This document shows, piece after piece, positions 1-9,015 of a stretch of 42,287 nt of DNA. Positions within the stretch are counted from its first letter, which is position 1. Each line of letters starts with the position of its first letter. Below the pieces are notes generated by a model. The model did not search any database and was not told the origin of the DNA. It saw only the letters and a list, made by a program, of their open reading frames with translations. Origin of the DNA: a virus; IMG/VR virus record IMGVR_UViG_3300031601_001712, positions 1 through 42,287 of that record. One strand, written 5' to 3'. A program made the translations under genes and the position numbers.

Positions 1-979
1 TTCCCGCAAGCATTGCATTTCTAAATACTGGATTCTGGACCAACATTTTTTGCCATACTTGTGTCCATGTTCCTATTTGTGCTCCAAGAGCATCTTGAAT
101 TGCAAGTAATGCTCTTAACATTCGTTGCCATGCAGGTTCTTCATATTGTGTTTGCACTTCTCTTAATGCAGTGAAAAATCCCTTTACAAGACCACGTTTT
201 TGATATTGTTCAAGAGATCCAACATATTGATTCATTTTAGACATTGTATGTAACTGACCCTGTTCAACATTTTTGGCCATTGTTCTTGCTAAAGTAAGTT
301 GCTCATCTATACGAGATAATAATTTATCTACAGGCATTACAACTTCTGCAGCATGTAGTTTTGCTAAACCAGCTTTTTCAACAACCCCACCTTTGGCCAT
401 ATGTGGTACTTTAACACTTCTTACTTGCTTACTTAATGAGTCTGTATCTTTTTTAGATTTCTTACCAAACTTTAAATCTCCAATAACATCCTTTAGTTTT
501 TGACCTACAGAACTTAAAGTGTTACCAATATTTTCTTTCATTCTTGCGGATGCAGATTTCCAAACATCTGTTTCCATAAATTTAGAAATAAAATATCCAT
601 ATATAGGAGTTGATTTTGATAAAGCCATTGCAACTATATTTTGTTTATTATAATTAATATCTTGACTAATAGCTCTTCCATATTGAGATATAACGTCTTT
701 ACTAGATTTGGCTACATCGACTGATACTTTTCCAAACCCTTTTCCAATATCTCCAACAGTAGTACTTAATTTTTGAAGAACATTGGTCATAGAGTTTTGT
801 ACTGAACTTATAGCTTCAGCATTCCCTATATTTTTACTCATCTCACCCAATTGCTGATCAACTTTCTTTTGCATATTAGAAATCGTAAGATTTACATTAC
901 TTATTTCAGATATGCGTTCGTTACTATTATCAGCTTTCTGAGTTATACTACCCGGAGTTTTTGTTGGTTCGTCAGCCAT
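1..979 (-). CDS. Tail tape-measure-like protein, N-terminal part (gene runs off the window)
   Basis: Start ATG at 977-979; the frame stays open to the window edge, so only about 326 N-terminal residues are visible. The N-terminus is polar and Ser/Asn/Lys-rich with a heptad-like stretch (NLTISNMQKKVDQQLGEM), suggesting coiled coil. Around residues 195-225 is a KGGVVEKAGLAKLHAAEVVM segment followed by PVDKL; Gly-Gly followed by a Leu-His-Ala-x-Glu-Val-Val-x-Pro run is characteristic of phage tape-measure proteins. Tape-measure proteins set tail length and are ejected with the DNA. The gene lies 11 bases beyond the stop of the HExxH protein gene and downstream of the terminase, in the virion block. 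No transmembrane segment is visible in this part. Another large virion protein carrying the same motif is possible. Confidence 0.6.
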   Translation of the reverse strand, partial: MADEPTKTPGSITQKADNSNERISEISNVNLTISNMQKKVDQQLGEMSKNIGNAEAISSVQNSMTNVLQKLSTTVGDIGKGFGKVSVDVAKSSKDVISQYGRAISQDINYNKQNIVAMALSKSTPIYGYFISKFMETDVWKSASARMKENIGNTLSSVGQKLKDVIGDLKFGKKSKKDTDSLSKQVRSVKVPHMAKGGVVEKAGLAKLHAAEVVMPVDKLLSRIDEQLTLARTMAKNVEQGQLHTMSKMNQYVGSLEQYQKRGLVKGFFTALREVQTQYEEPAWQRMLRALLAIQDALGAQIGTWTQVWQKMLVQNPVFRNAMLAG

Positions 980-990
980 TTATATTCCTC

Positions 991-1872
991 TTATGATACA
1001 ATTTTAAATATCTTTTTGATAGATGAATTTTGTGCATCCATCTCTGCTAATACACACGCGACCTCTGATAAAGAAATTAATTCTTGTAACGGAGTTGTGT
1101 ATAAATTCTTTTTACCAAACGATTGTAAATATGCTTGATTTAATGATGTGAAAACCATTGCGTAATTTCTTGCATTTTTCATTAATGATGGCATATGAAC
1201 AATAAATAATTTTAAAGCAACAACAATATTTGTTAATCGTTGATTGAAATCTTGTTCATCTAATTTTGTATCATTTGAAAACAATGATTGTAGTTTTCTA
1301 AAGTAATTACCTAGTTCTTTATTTGCATATGAAGGGCCACGTTTTTCAAATATTGCTATATACTTAATAAGTTCTCCTATTTTTTTAGAAGACACTTTAT
1401 CAATTTTAAAATAATCGCTTATAAAATTAGAATAATACAATACTAAATTTTTATAAAAAACTTGAGTAAATTTTGATAAATTTCTACCTGCTGCTAAATG
1501 CATACATTCATGCATTGTTGTAGAAACAAGTTCGTTATTTGCTGCAGTTCCAAATACAGAAACTGAATTTTCAATTAATACAATTACTCTTTTTTCATGC
1601 ACATGATAAAATCCTAAAATATATTTTTCTGGTCCTGCTGTTAATTTAGATTTGATAAAAGAAAATATGTTCTTTGATTTATAACAGGGAAGAACAAGTT
1701 TTTTATTAACTAGCATTTCCATCTCTTTTACAACATGCTTTCCTTTTGATGATTTATCAAATGCTTTAATAAATCTGTGTTTTAATATATCTGATGAATA
1801 AAATTTAGTTCCATCAATAGTTGTCTCAAGAGAAAGCGATATAGGTGCACCCATTAATTCTTGAATTTCCAT
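991..1872 (-). CDS. Unknown protein with a zincin-type HExxH motif
   Basis: 293 residues, ATG start with AAGGGG upstream, beginning 2 bases after the terminase stop. The only recognisable feature is HECMH at residues 121-125, preceded by a beta-strand-like run (KRVIVLIENSVSVFG), the usual layout before the metal-binding helix of zinc metallopeptidases. A glutamate or histidine third ligand cannot be assigned by eye. The C-terminal half looks largely helical. Position between terminase and tape-measure genes suggests a virion or morphogenesis role, perhaps a structural-protein or host-envelope peptidase, but that is inference. No signal peptide or membrane segment is visible. Confidence 0.5.
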   Translation of the reverse strand: MEIQELMGAPISLSLETTIDGTKFYSSDILKHRFIKAFDKSSKGKHVVKEMEMLVNKKLVLPCYKSKNIFSFIKSKLTAGPEKYILGFYHVHEKRVIVLIENSVSVFGTAANNELVSTTMHECMHLAAGRNLSKFTQVFYKNLVLYYSNFISDYFKIDKVSSKKIGELIKYIAIFEKRGPSYANKELGNYFRKLQSLFSNDTKLDEQDFNQRLTNIVVALKLFIVHMPSLMKNARNYAMVFTSLNQAYLQSFGKKNLYTTPLQELISLSEVACVLAEMDAQNSSIKKIFKIVS

Positions 1873-1874
1873 AA

Positions 1875-3530
1875 TTACCCCTTAAAAAATGTTAATGTAT
1901 CAACAAATCCTGTTTTTTCATTATAGTTATTTTTAACATGTTTCATAATATCTGGATTATTAAATCCTACATGAATATCATCTGTATTCATACCCATAAT
2001 ATTTTCCATTTCACTTGACAAATCTCCGAATCTTTTTGAATTAAGCATAACAGGAGGATCGTATTTTCTAACATACATACAAACAGCAGCAGATAAAGCA
2101 ATATCATCATGACACCCCGAATCTGCTTCCACTTTACCAGAACTTTTTGATACCAAACCTGTAAGCTCCAATGCAAGACGTTCTGATTTTACAGATTCTG
2201 GATATTGAGTCATATATGAATATAAAGCATCGATCATCAATGGTCTTGTTTTTGCATTGGTTGATAGACCTGGTATATATGTGTTCTGACCGCGCTTTTC
2301 TTTATAAAGCATATGAGAGTATTCACTTACATTTAAATGCTCAACAACTTGATTTCCGTAGGAATTAGATTCAACTACAATGGTTCCGGGATACTCAGTT
2401 GCAGCTACTTTTACGACTTTAACAAAATCAAGAACTTTACATTTACCTTGGTATTCCCAAACTTCTTCAAGAGTTTCATAATCCCATACTGTGATTGCTG
2501 ATTTATCCATACCGTGTTCAGGAGCTGTATCGACTCCAACTAGATAATGTTTACCTGGAACAGAATTTTGAAATTTCCATACTTCTCCATTAAATATTTT
2601 AATTTTTTCAATCGGTTCACATGCTGCATTTTGCATTGCTTCAACAGTATTAGCTTCAAAGAATGATCCTTCTGTTGGTAGAAATTTTAGTTCTAATTCT
2701 TGTGCAATTTTACGTTGATCATTATCAAATAGCTTACATTGAATATCATACCAATCAGGATCTTCTGCTAATTCAGGAATCATCTTCCAATGAATTACAA
2801 ATGGTTCAAAAATATCATCGTTGGCAATAGCTTTCATATATCTTTCAAAATACCATTGACCAATTCCAACTGTTTTATTTGGAGTTGAAAGCACAATCGT
2901 GCCGTAAGGAATCCTTGCTTTTCGAGCTTGCATTTGGTTTGTAGAAAGTGCCGGCACCATTGAGGTCCAAGCTGTATTGATATAATTAACAAAAGCTGCC
3001 TCATCAATAACTAAAAATGTAATCGCTTTACCACGAAGAGTTTTATCAGGTGCATTTGGATTAACAGGAGATGCATAAACTTTACTTCCATTTGTTAAAA
3101 TAAATGAACGCTCAGTTCTTTTTGCAAAACCACGTCCAAGAAGTCCTCCGGGTGGTTTCATCCAATCAGGAAGTTTTTCAACCATACCACGAATAACTCG
3201 AGCAAAGTCTGTAGCTTCAGCTCCGTCTTTTGATATAATACCAATAACAACATTGTCATAAAATGTAGTTAACCATGTTGCATATGCCTGGACAACAGTT
3301 GAAATTCCAATTTGTCTACTTTTTAATACCAATACATATTTTTTAAGATTAATAAGATCAATTAATTCCGTTTGTTTTGCATAAGGTTTGAATAATACAT
3401 CTTTACCTGGAAGTTCTAAATAAACGTAATTCACACAAAAATAATTAAAACTTGCTCTACATTTTAAAAACTCAGCTATATATTGATTAGCTAAATTTTT
3501 TAACTGCATTGGTTTTCTTATTTTCGCCAT
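1875..3530 (-). CDS. terL: Terminase large subunit (DNA packaging ATPase/nuclease)
   Basis: 551 residues, a normal length for T4 gp17-type TerL. The N-terminal ATPase shows a Walker A-like SRQIGIST at about 71-78 (the modified P-loop usual in TerL) and Walker B FLVIDEAAF at about 172-180, with the expected catalytic Glu. The C-terminal RNase H-like nuclease shows GVDTAPEHGMDKSAITVWD, then VVESNSYG, and SGCHDDIALSAAVCMY near the end, giving the acidic metal-binding residues in order. It pumps DNA into the prohead and cuts the concatemer. Start ATG has AGGA about 8 bases upstream. A homing endonuclease gene ends 12 bases before this start; the terminase reading frame itself is uninterrupted. 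Confidence 0.95.
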   Translation of the reverse strand: MAKIRKPMQLKNLANQYIAEFLKCRASFNYFCVNYVYLELPGKDVLFKPYAKQTELIDLINLKKYVLVLKSRQIGISTVVQAYATWLTTFYDNVVIGIISKDGAEATDFARVIRGMVEKLPDWMKPPGGLLGRGFAKRTERSFILTNGSKVYASPVNPNAPDKTLRGKAITFLVIDEAAFVNYINTAWTSMVPALSTNQMQARKARIPYGTIVLSTPNKTVGIGQWYFERYMKAIANDDIFEPFVIHWKMIPELAEDPDWYDIQCKLFDNDQRKIAQELELKFLPTEGSFFEANTVEAMQNAACEPIEKIKIFNGEVWKFQNSVPGKHYLVGVDTAPEHGMDKSAITVWDYETLEEVWEYQGKCKVLDFVKVVKVAATEYPGTIVVESNSYGNQVVEHLNVSEYSHMLYKEKRGQNTYIPGLSTNAKTRPLMIDALYSYMTQYPESVKSERLALELTGLVSKSSGKVEADSGCHDDIALSAAVCMYVRKYDPPVMLNSKRFGDLSSEMENIMGMNTDDIHVGFNNPDIMKHVKNNYNEKTGFVDTLTFFKG

Positions 3531-3542
3531 ATTATTTATCCT

Positions 3543-4457
3543 TTAAATACAAATTTTATTTGCTAATTTCACTGATGAACATTCATTTTTATGTCCATAT
3601 TTATAGTGACATTTTTTACAAACAGATAAAGCTAAATCTGGGTCAAGTGCAAAAAATGGTTCTAATTTTTGTGGTCTTTCATGATGAACATGCTCAGCTA
3701 ACCCTCCACAATATTGACATTCATAATTATCTCGTTTTAAAACATAATCCCTAAATGTTTTATATTCTGATGATGTATATGATTTTATATTTTCTGATAT
3801 AGGATCATTTCTTAAATTATAAAGAGGACATTCATTTTTACATTTTTCTGAGCAATAAAAATAACACCCACCATTACCATGTTCAATTTGTCTTATTCTT
3901 TCATATATTTGACTATACGTTGGAGTAAACCAACCACCTTGTTCTTTTGAATTTGAACAATTATGGTTTTTACAATGCACTTGAATTTCTTTTTTATTTA
4001 ATTTATATCTCATTTCTTCAATTTTTGAAAAAATTAAATGTTTATCATTGATTAATTCGATAGTAATTCTTCTACTATTATATATAAATAAATTATATTT
4101 TTTACCTTTGGCATTTTTATTGTTTTTTAAAGATATTCTTAAATTATTTTTATGAGTATCTGATAAGATTTTTCCTTTATTTGATTTACTTATATTTTGT
4201 TTATGGGTTTTTGTTAATTCTTTTTCATACCAATAATTTTTTGATCCCAGATGAGATTCTTTCATTTTTTTTAATGTATTTTCAGAATATATATTATTTT
4301 TTCCTTTATTCCAAGGTGTATGATCAGATAATTTTTTACTAATCTTTCTTCTGACGCATGGACAAGATTGATAAGTTTTACTACAACACCACTTCCCGTT
4401 TTTAAATTGATGTATTGCTTCTTGCCCACATCCATATTCACATAATTGCTTCGCCAT
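3543..4457 (-). CDS. HNH homing endonuclease, GIY-independent, NUMOD3-like repeats
   Basis: 304 residues. N-terminal zinc-knuckle-like block (CEYGCGQEAIHQFKNGKWCC, about 6-25), then basic repeats of the NUMOD3 type (HTPWNKGK; GSKNYWYEKE), a central Cys/His-rich block (QVHCKNHNCSNSKEQGGWFT through YFYCSEKCKNECPLYN) shared with three other genes in this window, and a C-terminal HNH domain: CQYCG, then HVHHERPQKLEPFF, then CKKCHYKYGH. It would cut a target DNA site to drive its own spread. It stands between terL and the baseplate-like gene, in the same direction, with its own AAGGGG site, the usual placing of a free-standing phage homing gene. Its likely target is an endonuclease-free version of this junction. 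Confidence 0.88.
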   Translation of the reverse strand: MAKQLCEYGCGQEAIHQFKNGKWCCSKTYQSCPCVRRKISKKLSDHTPWNKGKNNIYSENTLKKMKESHLGSKNYWYEKELTKTHKQNISKSNKGKILSDTHKNNLRISLKNNKNAKGKKYNLFIYNSRRITIELINDKHLIFSKIEEMRYKLNKKEIQVHCKNHNCSNSKEQGGWFTPTYSQIYERIRQIEHGNGGCYFYCSEKCKNECPLYNLRNDPISENIKSYTSSEYKTFRDYVLKRDNYECQYCGGLAEHVHHERPQKLEPFFALDPDLALSVCKKCHYKYGHKNECSSVKLANKICI

Positions 4458-4486
4458 ACTATTCCCCTTATAATTTTGTTCTAACT

Positions 4487-5737
4487 TTAGGTTATTGACC
4501 TATTAGTTCTCATTAGAAATAAATTAGCAGATGATTGCCAATCTGTTTCTTTAACAAAATTTATTTGGCTTGCTCTTAATATATACAATCCTGTAAAATC
4601 TCGAGTAGCTCCAATTTTTGTATCTATTTTAACAGCTTCACCAACATTCATTAGATTTAATATTTTCATACTTTGTTGTACGTTAACTGAAAGTTCTGTA
4701 ATTGCACAAATATTTCTTGATAATTTTGCATTAATAAAAGATTTAGTTAACTCATAACCAGTATGATCTTTATGTAAAGATACTCTTGTCTCAGATGATA
4801 ATGCTTTATTGTCATAAAATATTTTATCACCTTTTGAAATTAATCCATATTCTTGTGCAAATGATTCAAGTTCAATATCAATAGGAGCAAATAATCTATC
4901 TTTTGGTTTTACAACATATGTCATATGTGGAGCTAAATATGCAAATGCTGAGTTTCCTTTATATTTAGTATGCATATTTTCAGTTGTATAAAATCGTTTT
5001 CCATCATTACAAGATTCTATTGTTTTTGTATTGTCTATATCAGTAGGCAATTGATATATTATAAATTGATCCGATTTTTTCATTTTTTTTGTTAAATTTT
5101 TAATATTAACTATATTATCATGACTACAATATATTGCTGCCATTCCATCATATATTCCAAATGTTCTATTTACATATCTTAAATTTTTATATAATGTACT
5201 TGGTGGAATAAGCACTTGATCTATCACTTCAGGATTTTGCCCTTGTGATTCATAATTTAATGTTGCCCCAGCAGAAGATATCATTTCAGATATAACAGTC
5301 GATATTTTTTTACCTTGATGAACAGAGTTTACAAATGTGTTCATTGTAGTATATGCATCTCTTGCTACACATGTGAATGTAATTATACTTCTATCTTTTT
5401 GCATATTAGCTGGAGATTGACTATTTATTGGAGATATTTCTATTGGCATATCTGATGATAAATACATGAGTTCAAAACTAATTTCTTCCATAACAATTGA
5501 TGGAGATGTTGCAAACAACCGACTCTTTAACTTCAAAGGTTTTTGACCATATATTTCATCTAAAATAATATCCGTTGGATCTAAAAATAACTGTAATAAA
5601 AATGTTTGATATGGCAAATCAATTGAAGTTAAAATTGTAAGCGAATGCAAATCTAGCGTAAGATCTATTTTTCCAATTTTTAGTTCAAACTCATATGTTC
5701 TATTAGGACTCCAATATCGACTATTATCTTGTGCCAT
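4487..5737 (-). CDS. Putative baseplate hub / tail structural protein
   Basis: 416 residues, ATG start with a GAGGA ribosome site. No enzyme motifs. The N-terminal third is beta-rich (YEFELKIGKIDLTLDLHSLT), and the middle has a segment SSAGATLNYESQGQNP followed by LIPPSTLYKNLRYVNRTFGI, resembling the part of gp27/late-control-D-type hub proteins where a helix bundle precedes the second beta-barrel. A conserved-looking C-terminal strand (MNVGEAVKIDTK, then GLYILRASQINF) fits a barrel of the same kind. Neighbouring terminase, HExxH and tape-measure-like genes support a virion role. It is the first gene after the terminator at 5791-5820, so it probably has a promoter in 5738-5790. Assignment rests on pattern resemblance only. 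Confidence 0.45.
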   Translation of the reverse strand: MAQDNSRYWSPNRTYEFELKIGKIDLTLDLHSLTILTSIDLPYQTFLLQLFLDPTDIILDEIYGQKPLKLKSRLFATSPSIVMEEISFELMYLSSDMPIEISPINSQSPANMQKDRSIITFTCVARDAYTTMNTFVNSVHQGKKISTVISEMISSAGATLNYESQGQNPEVIDQVLIPPSTLYKNLRYVNRTFGIYDGMAAIYCSHDNIVNIKNLTKKMKKSDQFIIYQLPTDIDNTKTIESCNDGKRFYTTENMHTKYKGNSAFAYLAPHMTYVVKPKDRLFAPIDIELESFAQEYGLISKGDKIFYDNKALSSETRVSLHKDHTGYELTKSFINAKLSRNICAITELSVNVQQSMKILNLMNVGEAVKIDTKIGATRDFTGLYILRASQINFVKETDWQSSANLFLMRTNRSIT

Positions 5738-5790
5738 TCTACTATCCTCTTTTTCATGGTATTTTTATTTTGTTCCAAAAAAAACCGAAC

Positions 5791-5820
5791 GAAAAAAAAT
5801 GGGGAGCTTTTACCCCCCAT
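5791..5820 (-). terminator. Rho-independent terminator
   Basis: Read on the minus strand, a stem of ATGGGG pairing with CCCCAT encloses a loop of about ten bases and runs directly into eight T residues. It begins 14 bases past the stop of the 5834-6769 gene. A second T-rich run follows at about 5777-5784. It should end the transcript carrying the non-structural genes to the right and separate it from the virion genes to the left. Confidence 0.8.
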
Positions 5821-5833
5821 AATTTTTGACATT

Positions 5834-6769
5834 TTAAGATGACTCAAGATCTTCTAATACTTTATACATTCTCGCTGGAATTACAAGAACGCTTTCTGCT
5901 GCATTTTCAAGAAGGCGTTTGCTATTCAAATTCGGTTCAAGACTACTGTATCTTGCAATTGCTAAGAATACTTGCCATGCCGATGGAAGTGCCGGGGGAC
6001 CATCTGTTTCTGGTTGAGGATTTAATTCAGCCAATATCGATGATATTTTTTCTTTTCGATTTTTACCAATGCCTTCAATTATATCAAGTACAGATAACAT
6101 TTCATCTTCATTCAATCTGCTGTTAAAACTTGATGTAATCATATCAGTAATATTGTCATGGAAAACTTGTATATAAGATCCAACTGCTGATGATAATTGG
6201 GTTGTTGAACTTTCAACATGAACTTGTCTCATCTCACCCAACGAAAAGCCAAATATAGTTCTCCCAATTTGACTCCCCACATTATCAATTGAAATACCAA
6301 ACCCTAATGATGCTGCTCTTGTTCCATTGTAACTATTGTTTACAATCATAACAGGAAGTACATCGCCAACTTGAGGTATACTGTGACTACTTTGAAGAAT
6401 TATTTCATTTCTCATTCTACAAAAAGAGTTCCAAAGAATTGTATTTTCTTCGAGTATCGGCATTCCAATACTTTGTATTGCAGTTCTTATTCTCTGATTG
6501 ATAGTGTCATTTCCTATAAATTTATAAAACTCGGAAACATAACCTGCATATTTATATTCTTCTTCTTCAGGACCTTTTGTAAATATCCCGATTAATGGTG
6601 TGTCCATTCCATCAGTAGGATGACTATTATGAAGAATATGATCAGATAATGATTTTAATTCACGATAAACAACTTCACCATATCTATCTTCATATTTAAA
6701 TAATCCTTTATAAGAATTTGCTACGTCCAAACCCATTACCTCTGCTCTTACACTAAATGGGGTTCGCAT
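5834..6769 (-). CDS. DUF932-like conserved phage protein
   Basis: 311 residues, ATG start with AAGGAGAT. It overlaps the preceding gene's end by 22 bases. The centre contains GDVLPVMIVNNSYNGTRAAS followed by LGFGISIDN; an 'isNSYdGs...fgfG' core is the signature I associate with DUF932 proteins, phage and plasmid proteins of unknown molecular function. The C-terminal half is helical and ends in a plausible all-alpha domain (SAWQVFLAIARYSSLEPNLN). No catalytic motif is evident. It is the last gene before a strong terminator, so it closes a transcription unit. The family assignment is by motif resemblance and could be wrong. Confidence 0.45.
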   Translation of the reverse strand: MRTPFSVRAEVMGLDVANSYKGLFKYEDRYGEVVYRELKSLSDHILHNSHPTDGMDTPLIGIFTKGPEEEEYKYAGYVSEFYKFIGNDTINQRIRTAIQSIGMPILEENTILWNSFCRMRNEIILQSSHSIPQVGDVLPVMIVNNSYNGTRAASLGFGISIDNVGSQIGRTIFGFSLGEMRQVHVESSTTQLSSAVGSYIQVFHDNITDMITSSFNSRLNEDEMLSVLDIIEGIGKNRKEKISSILAELNPQPETDGPPALPSAWQVFLAIARYSSLEPNLNSKRLLENAAESVLVIPARMYKVLEDLESS

Positions 6770-7068
6770 TTTTTAATATCTCCTTTCGGTATTATATCAT
6801 TCCCAGATATAATATCATTTATCTGTTCTATCAATTTCATTTTCATTGTTTCTTGGAACATATCCATTGAACCTTTAAACACATGTGCTACAAGCATTCC
6901 TGCTATTTGTTCTACTGCTTGATCGGTTGATACAGGTCCTGATATACCTGAATATCGATTTTTTAAAATATTAAAATTGTGTTTATGATTCAGTGATAAA
7001 ACCATATTAGCTTCATATAATTTGCTTGACATCCCGCCTTTGCTAGTTAAAACTGTACCTTTATTCAT
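6748..7068 (-). CDS. Small protein of unknown function
   Basis: 106 residues, ATG start with AGGAAG about 10 bases upstream. I do not recognise it. The C-terminal half is predicted helical with regularly spaced hydrophobics (DQAVEQIAGMLVAHVF, then DMFQETMKMKLIEQI), while the N-terminus has a KGGMSSKLYEANMVLSLN run. No Cys/His motif, signal peptide or membrane segment. It starts 6 bases after the preceding gene and its end overlaps the DUF932-like gene, so the two are probably translationally coupled. Confidence 0.6.
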   Translation of the reverse strand: MNKGTVLTSKGGMSSKLYEANMVLSLNHKHNFNILKNRYSGISGPVSTDQAVEQIAGMLVAHVFKGSMDMFQETMKMKLIEQINDIISGNDIIPKGDIKKCEPHLV

Positions 7069-7073
7069 ATTAT

Positions 7074-7655
7074 TTAACTTCCTTTTATATTAAGTTCATT
7101 ATATAATTTTGAAAGTAATAAGTTTCGCCCATCATTTGTATTTTCATAATCATCATTAAATATACTTATAATATTATCTGGTAATGCTTTTATAAGATAT
7201 TTATAATTTATTTTATTAGGAAATAAAACTTTTTGTCTAAATGGCTTTTTCAAAAAATAGGTTCTTATATGACCAGCTTTTTTCCCGGTTAACATCATCA
7301 CAATACATCCATAATCACGAAAGGTGAAATGTTTTTTATATTTTATAATTTGAAAACGTCCAGCAACTATTCCACATTGGTTTCTTGCATAAACAGGAGT
7401 TATTTTATCATGGAAATGAAATCTTTTTTTATCTTTATTTGTAAGAAACCAAGATTCCCAACCAGAAGGTACTTTTTTAATAACACCACAACCAAATTTA
7501 ATAATATCACCCTTTCTAAATTTCATTGCTACAGTGTCATCTAAATATCGTTTTTCTCGACGACATAAGTAATGTTCCCCATGAAGGTCTCTATACCGAT
7601 AAGGGAGTTGATAAGGGTGTTTAAATACTAATGTATGTTTTTCCCATGGAAACAT
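7074..7655 (-). CDS. Basic beta-rich protein of unknown function
   Basis: 193 residues using the ATG at 7653-7655. Longer starts exist in frame (up to 7748) but lie inside the preceding methyltransferase gene; the chosen ATG sits one base after that gene's stop and has AGAGGG 8-9 bases upstream, so it is preferred. The protein is rich in Lys/Arg and aromatic residues, with a segment KFRKGDIIKFGCGVIKKV reminiscent of an SH3/KOW-type barrel, but this is weak. No known family is recognised. Its tight coupling to the methyltransferase-like gene suggests joint expression. Confidence 0.55.
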   Translation of the reverse strand: MFPWEKHTLVFKHPYQLPYRYRDLHGEHYLCRREKRYLDDTVAMKFRKGDIIKFGCGVIKKVPSGWESWFLTNKDKKRFHFHDKITPVYARNQCGIVAGRFQIIKYKKHFTFRDYGCIVMMLTGKKAGHIRTYFLKKPFRQKVLFPNKINYKYLIKALPDNIISIFNDDYENTNDGRNLLLSKLYNELNIKGS

Positions 7656-7656
7656 T

Positions 7657-8274
7657 TTACACCCTCTGAATAAATGATCGTAGGTATAGTTCTCTTCCAT
7701 CAAATTTAAATGACGAATGTTGTAGACCAACTTTAAAACGTTTTTCAAGTTCCCATAACATTGTCATTCGTTCTTTTGTCCATATTGATGCATGAGGGCA
7801 TGATGGTTCATTTAATAACTCTGTTGTTAAGGTTATATTATGAGCATGAAAATCAAAATTTGGATCTTTCATAAAACTATGTTCATTGACCAGCATATTA
7901 GCCAATATTTTATAATTCGGAACAATAACATCAACATACCCACCTTGTTTTAATACAGTCGATACAAGATATATAAAATATTCAACCTGAGTAAATGGCA
8001 CATGCTCAAGAAAACGATATATTACAACTCGGTCAAATACAATGGAAGTCAGTTCCATAAATTTAAATACATCCATATTTAAATTTTTAGTTACATTGCA
8101 TCTATCAGGATCAGTTTCCCAACAACGAATATCATTTTCAATATTTCCTGCATCTTCATGTGAAAAATATGATGTATCTACATTAAGAACATATTTAGAA
8201 TTGAACATTTCATAATCTTTTGTGTTAAATTCAAGCGGTTCAAATTTTCCTGCTGCTAAATTTAGTATAAGCAT
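7657..8274 (-). CDS. Class I SAM-dependent methyltransferase-like protein
   Basis: 205 residues, ATG start with GAGG. The fold signature is readable: LILNLAAGKFEP near the N-terminus (motif I, nucleotide loop), VLNVDTSY (acidic end of strand 2), NMDVFKFMELTS, then FDRVVIYRFLEHVP (strand 4, the usual 'D...hvLEHv' of class I enzymes) and LKQGGYVDVIVPNYK (strand 5). Substrate cannot be told; the EHxP and GGxxxxxxPN pattern is typical of small-molecule, lipid or glycan methyltransferases and not of NPPY-type DNA ones. The glycine loop is shorter than canonical GxGxG, so binding may be altered. Followed at once by the basic unknown protein. Confidence 0.65.
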   Translation of the reverse strand: MLILNLAAGKFEPLEFNTKDYEMFNSKYVLNVDTSYFSHEDAGNIENDIRCWETDPDRCNVTKNLNMDVFKFMELTSIVFDRVVIYRFLEHVPFTQVEYFIYLVSTVLKQGGYVDVIVPNYKILANMLVNEHSFMKDPNFDFHAHNITLTTELLNEPSCPHASIWTKERMTMLWELEKRFKVGLQHSSFKFDGRELYLRSFIQRV

Positions 8275-8276
8275 TT

Positions 8277-9008
8277 TTACCTCACATTTTCGTAAACTAT
8301 TGATTTTGTAAACGGTTCGATATAAAACTTGAAATACTTTTCTCGATCTACATCATCTGTATCCATGATTTTTAATGTTGATTGAGATACTTCTAATTCT
8401 CCATATCCAAGTAAGAATATATTGAATTTTCCATTTTTGACTGGGATTCCAAACAACTCAGGATTTTCTGTTTTAAAAAAATCCTCCTTGAGTTTTTGTA
8501 GTCGAGTGAATAAAGCATTTTTATTAACATCAAGCATCAAGCATAATTTTTTATAAATCTCATCCATTGCTTTATAATGAAAAGAAACACCTTTTACTTT
8601 TATTTCATTATTACTATCAACTGCAATATAAGATTTCCTATCAATTGAACAAACAAATGTTCTTAACACTTGTCTTAACTCCAATGGAACATGACCAATA
8701 TTTGTTACATGCAGTTGTCGTATTAAAAGTAATCCATCATACTGACGTATTACAATCTCATTATCTTTAATATTATTTATATTAATATAGTCATTGATAA
8801 TTGATTCAGTCGTGTTTCTTAAGAGAGATGTTATTCTTGGATTATCTCGCATCATTTGACCTATCATGATATTTCTTCCAAGTTTATCTTCAGGGTCAAT
8901 ATGTGAAAGATCATATCCTTTGTTTTTTAAAATTGTATAGTGACAGGCTTCAATATCATAAATTAAAACATCTTTCATAACGAATGGTAAATTTGGGTTT
9001 AGTTGCAT
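8277..9008 (-). CDS. Small DNA-polymerase-palm-like protein, function unknown
   Basis: 243 residues. The N-terminus has VLIYDIEACHYTILKNKGYD, resembling motif A of family B polymerases (Asp followed by a short aromatic-rich turn), then a helical stretch (GRNIMIGQMMRDNP), then IVIRQYDGLLL, resembling a motif C hairpin with one Asp, then SYIAVDSNNEIKVKGVSFHY, like the strand and KxKG element that follows motif C. No exonuclease or thumb is present and the protein is far shorter than a replicative polymerase (usually over 500 residues). This could be a degenerate palm protein or a coincidence. The ATG at 9006-9008 has no purine-rich ribosome site; it follows the hairpin at 9016-9041. An in-frame ATG 10 codons later also lacks one. 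Confidence 0.4.
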   Translation of the reverse strand: MQLNPNLPFVMKDVLIYDIEACHYTILKNKGYDLSHIDPEDKLGRNIMIGQMMRDNPRITSLLRNTTESIINDYININNIKDNEIVIRQYDGLLLIRQLHVTNIGHVPLELRQVLRTFVCSIDRKSYIAVDSNNEIKVKGVSFHYKAMDEIYKKLCLMLDVNKNALFTRLQKLKEDFFKTENPELFGIPVKNGKFNIFLLGYGELEVSQSTLKIMDTDDVDREKYFKFYIEPFTKSIVYENVR

Positions 9009-9015
9009 TTTGGGT

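Noticed and set aside
851-1138. Plus-strand open frames throughout the window (for example here and at 32044-32316, 35151-35519)
   Set aside because: They lie opposite well-supported minus-strand genes, lack ribosome sites and show the low-complexity Phe/Ile/Leu/Ser content of antisense AT-rich sequence.
7656-7748. Longer N-terminus for the basic protein at 7074-7655
   Set aside because: It would overlap the methyltransferase gene by about 90 bases with no ribosome site, while the ATG at 7653-7655 has AGAGGG correctly placed.
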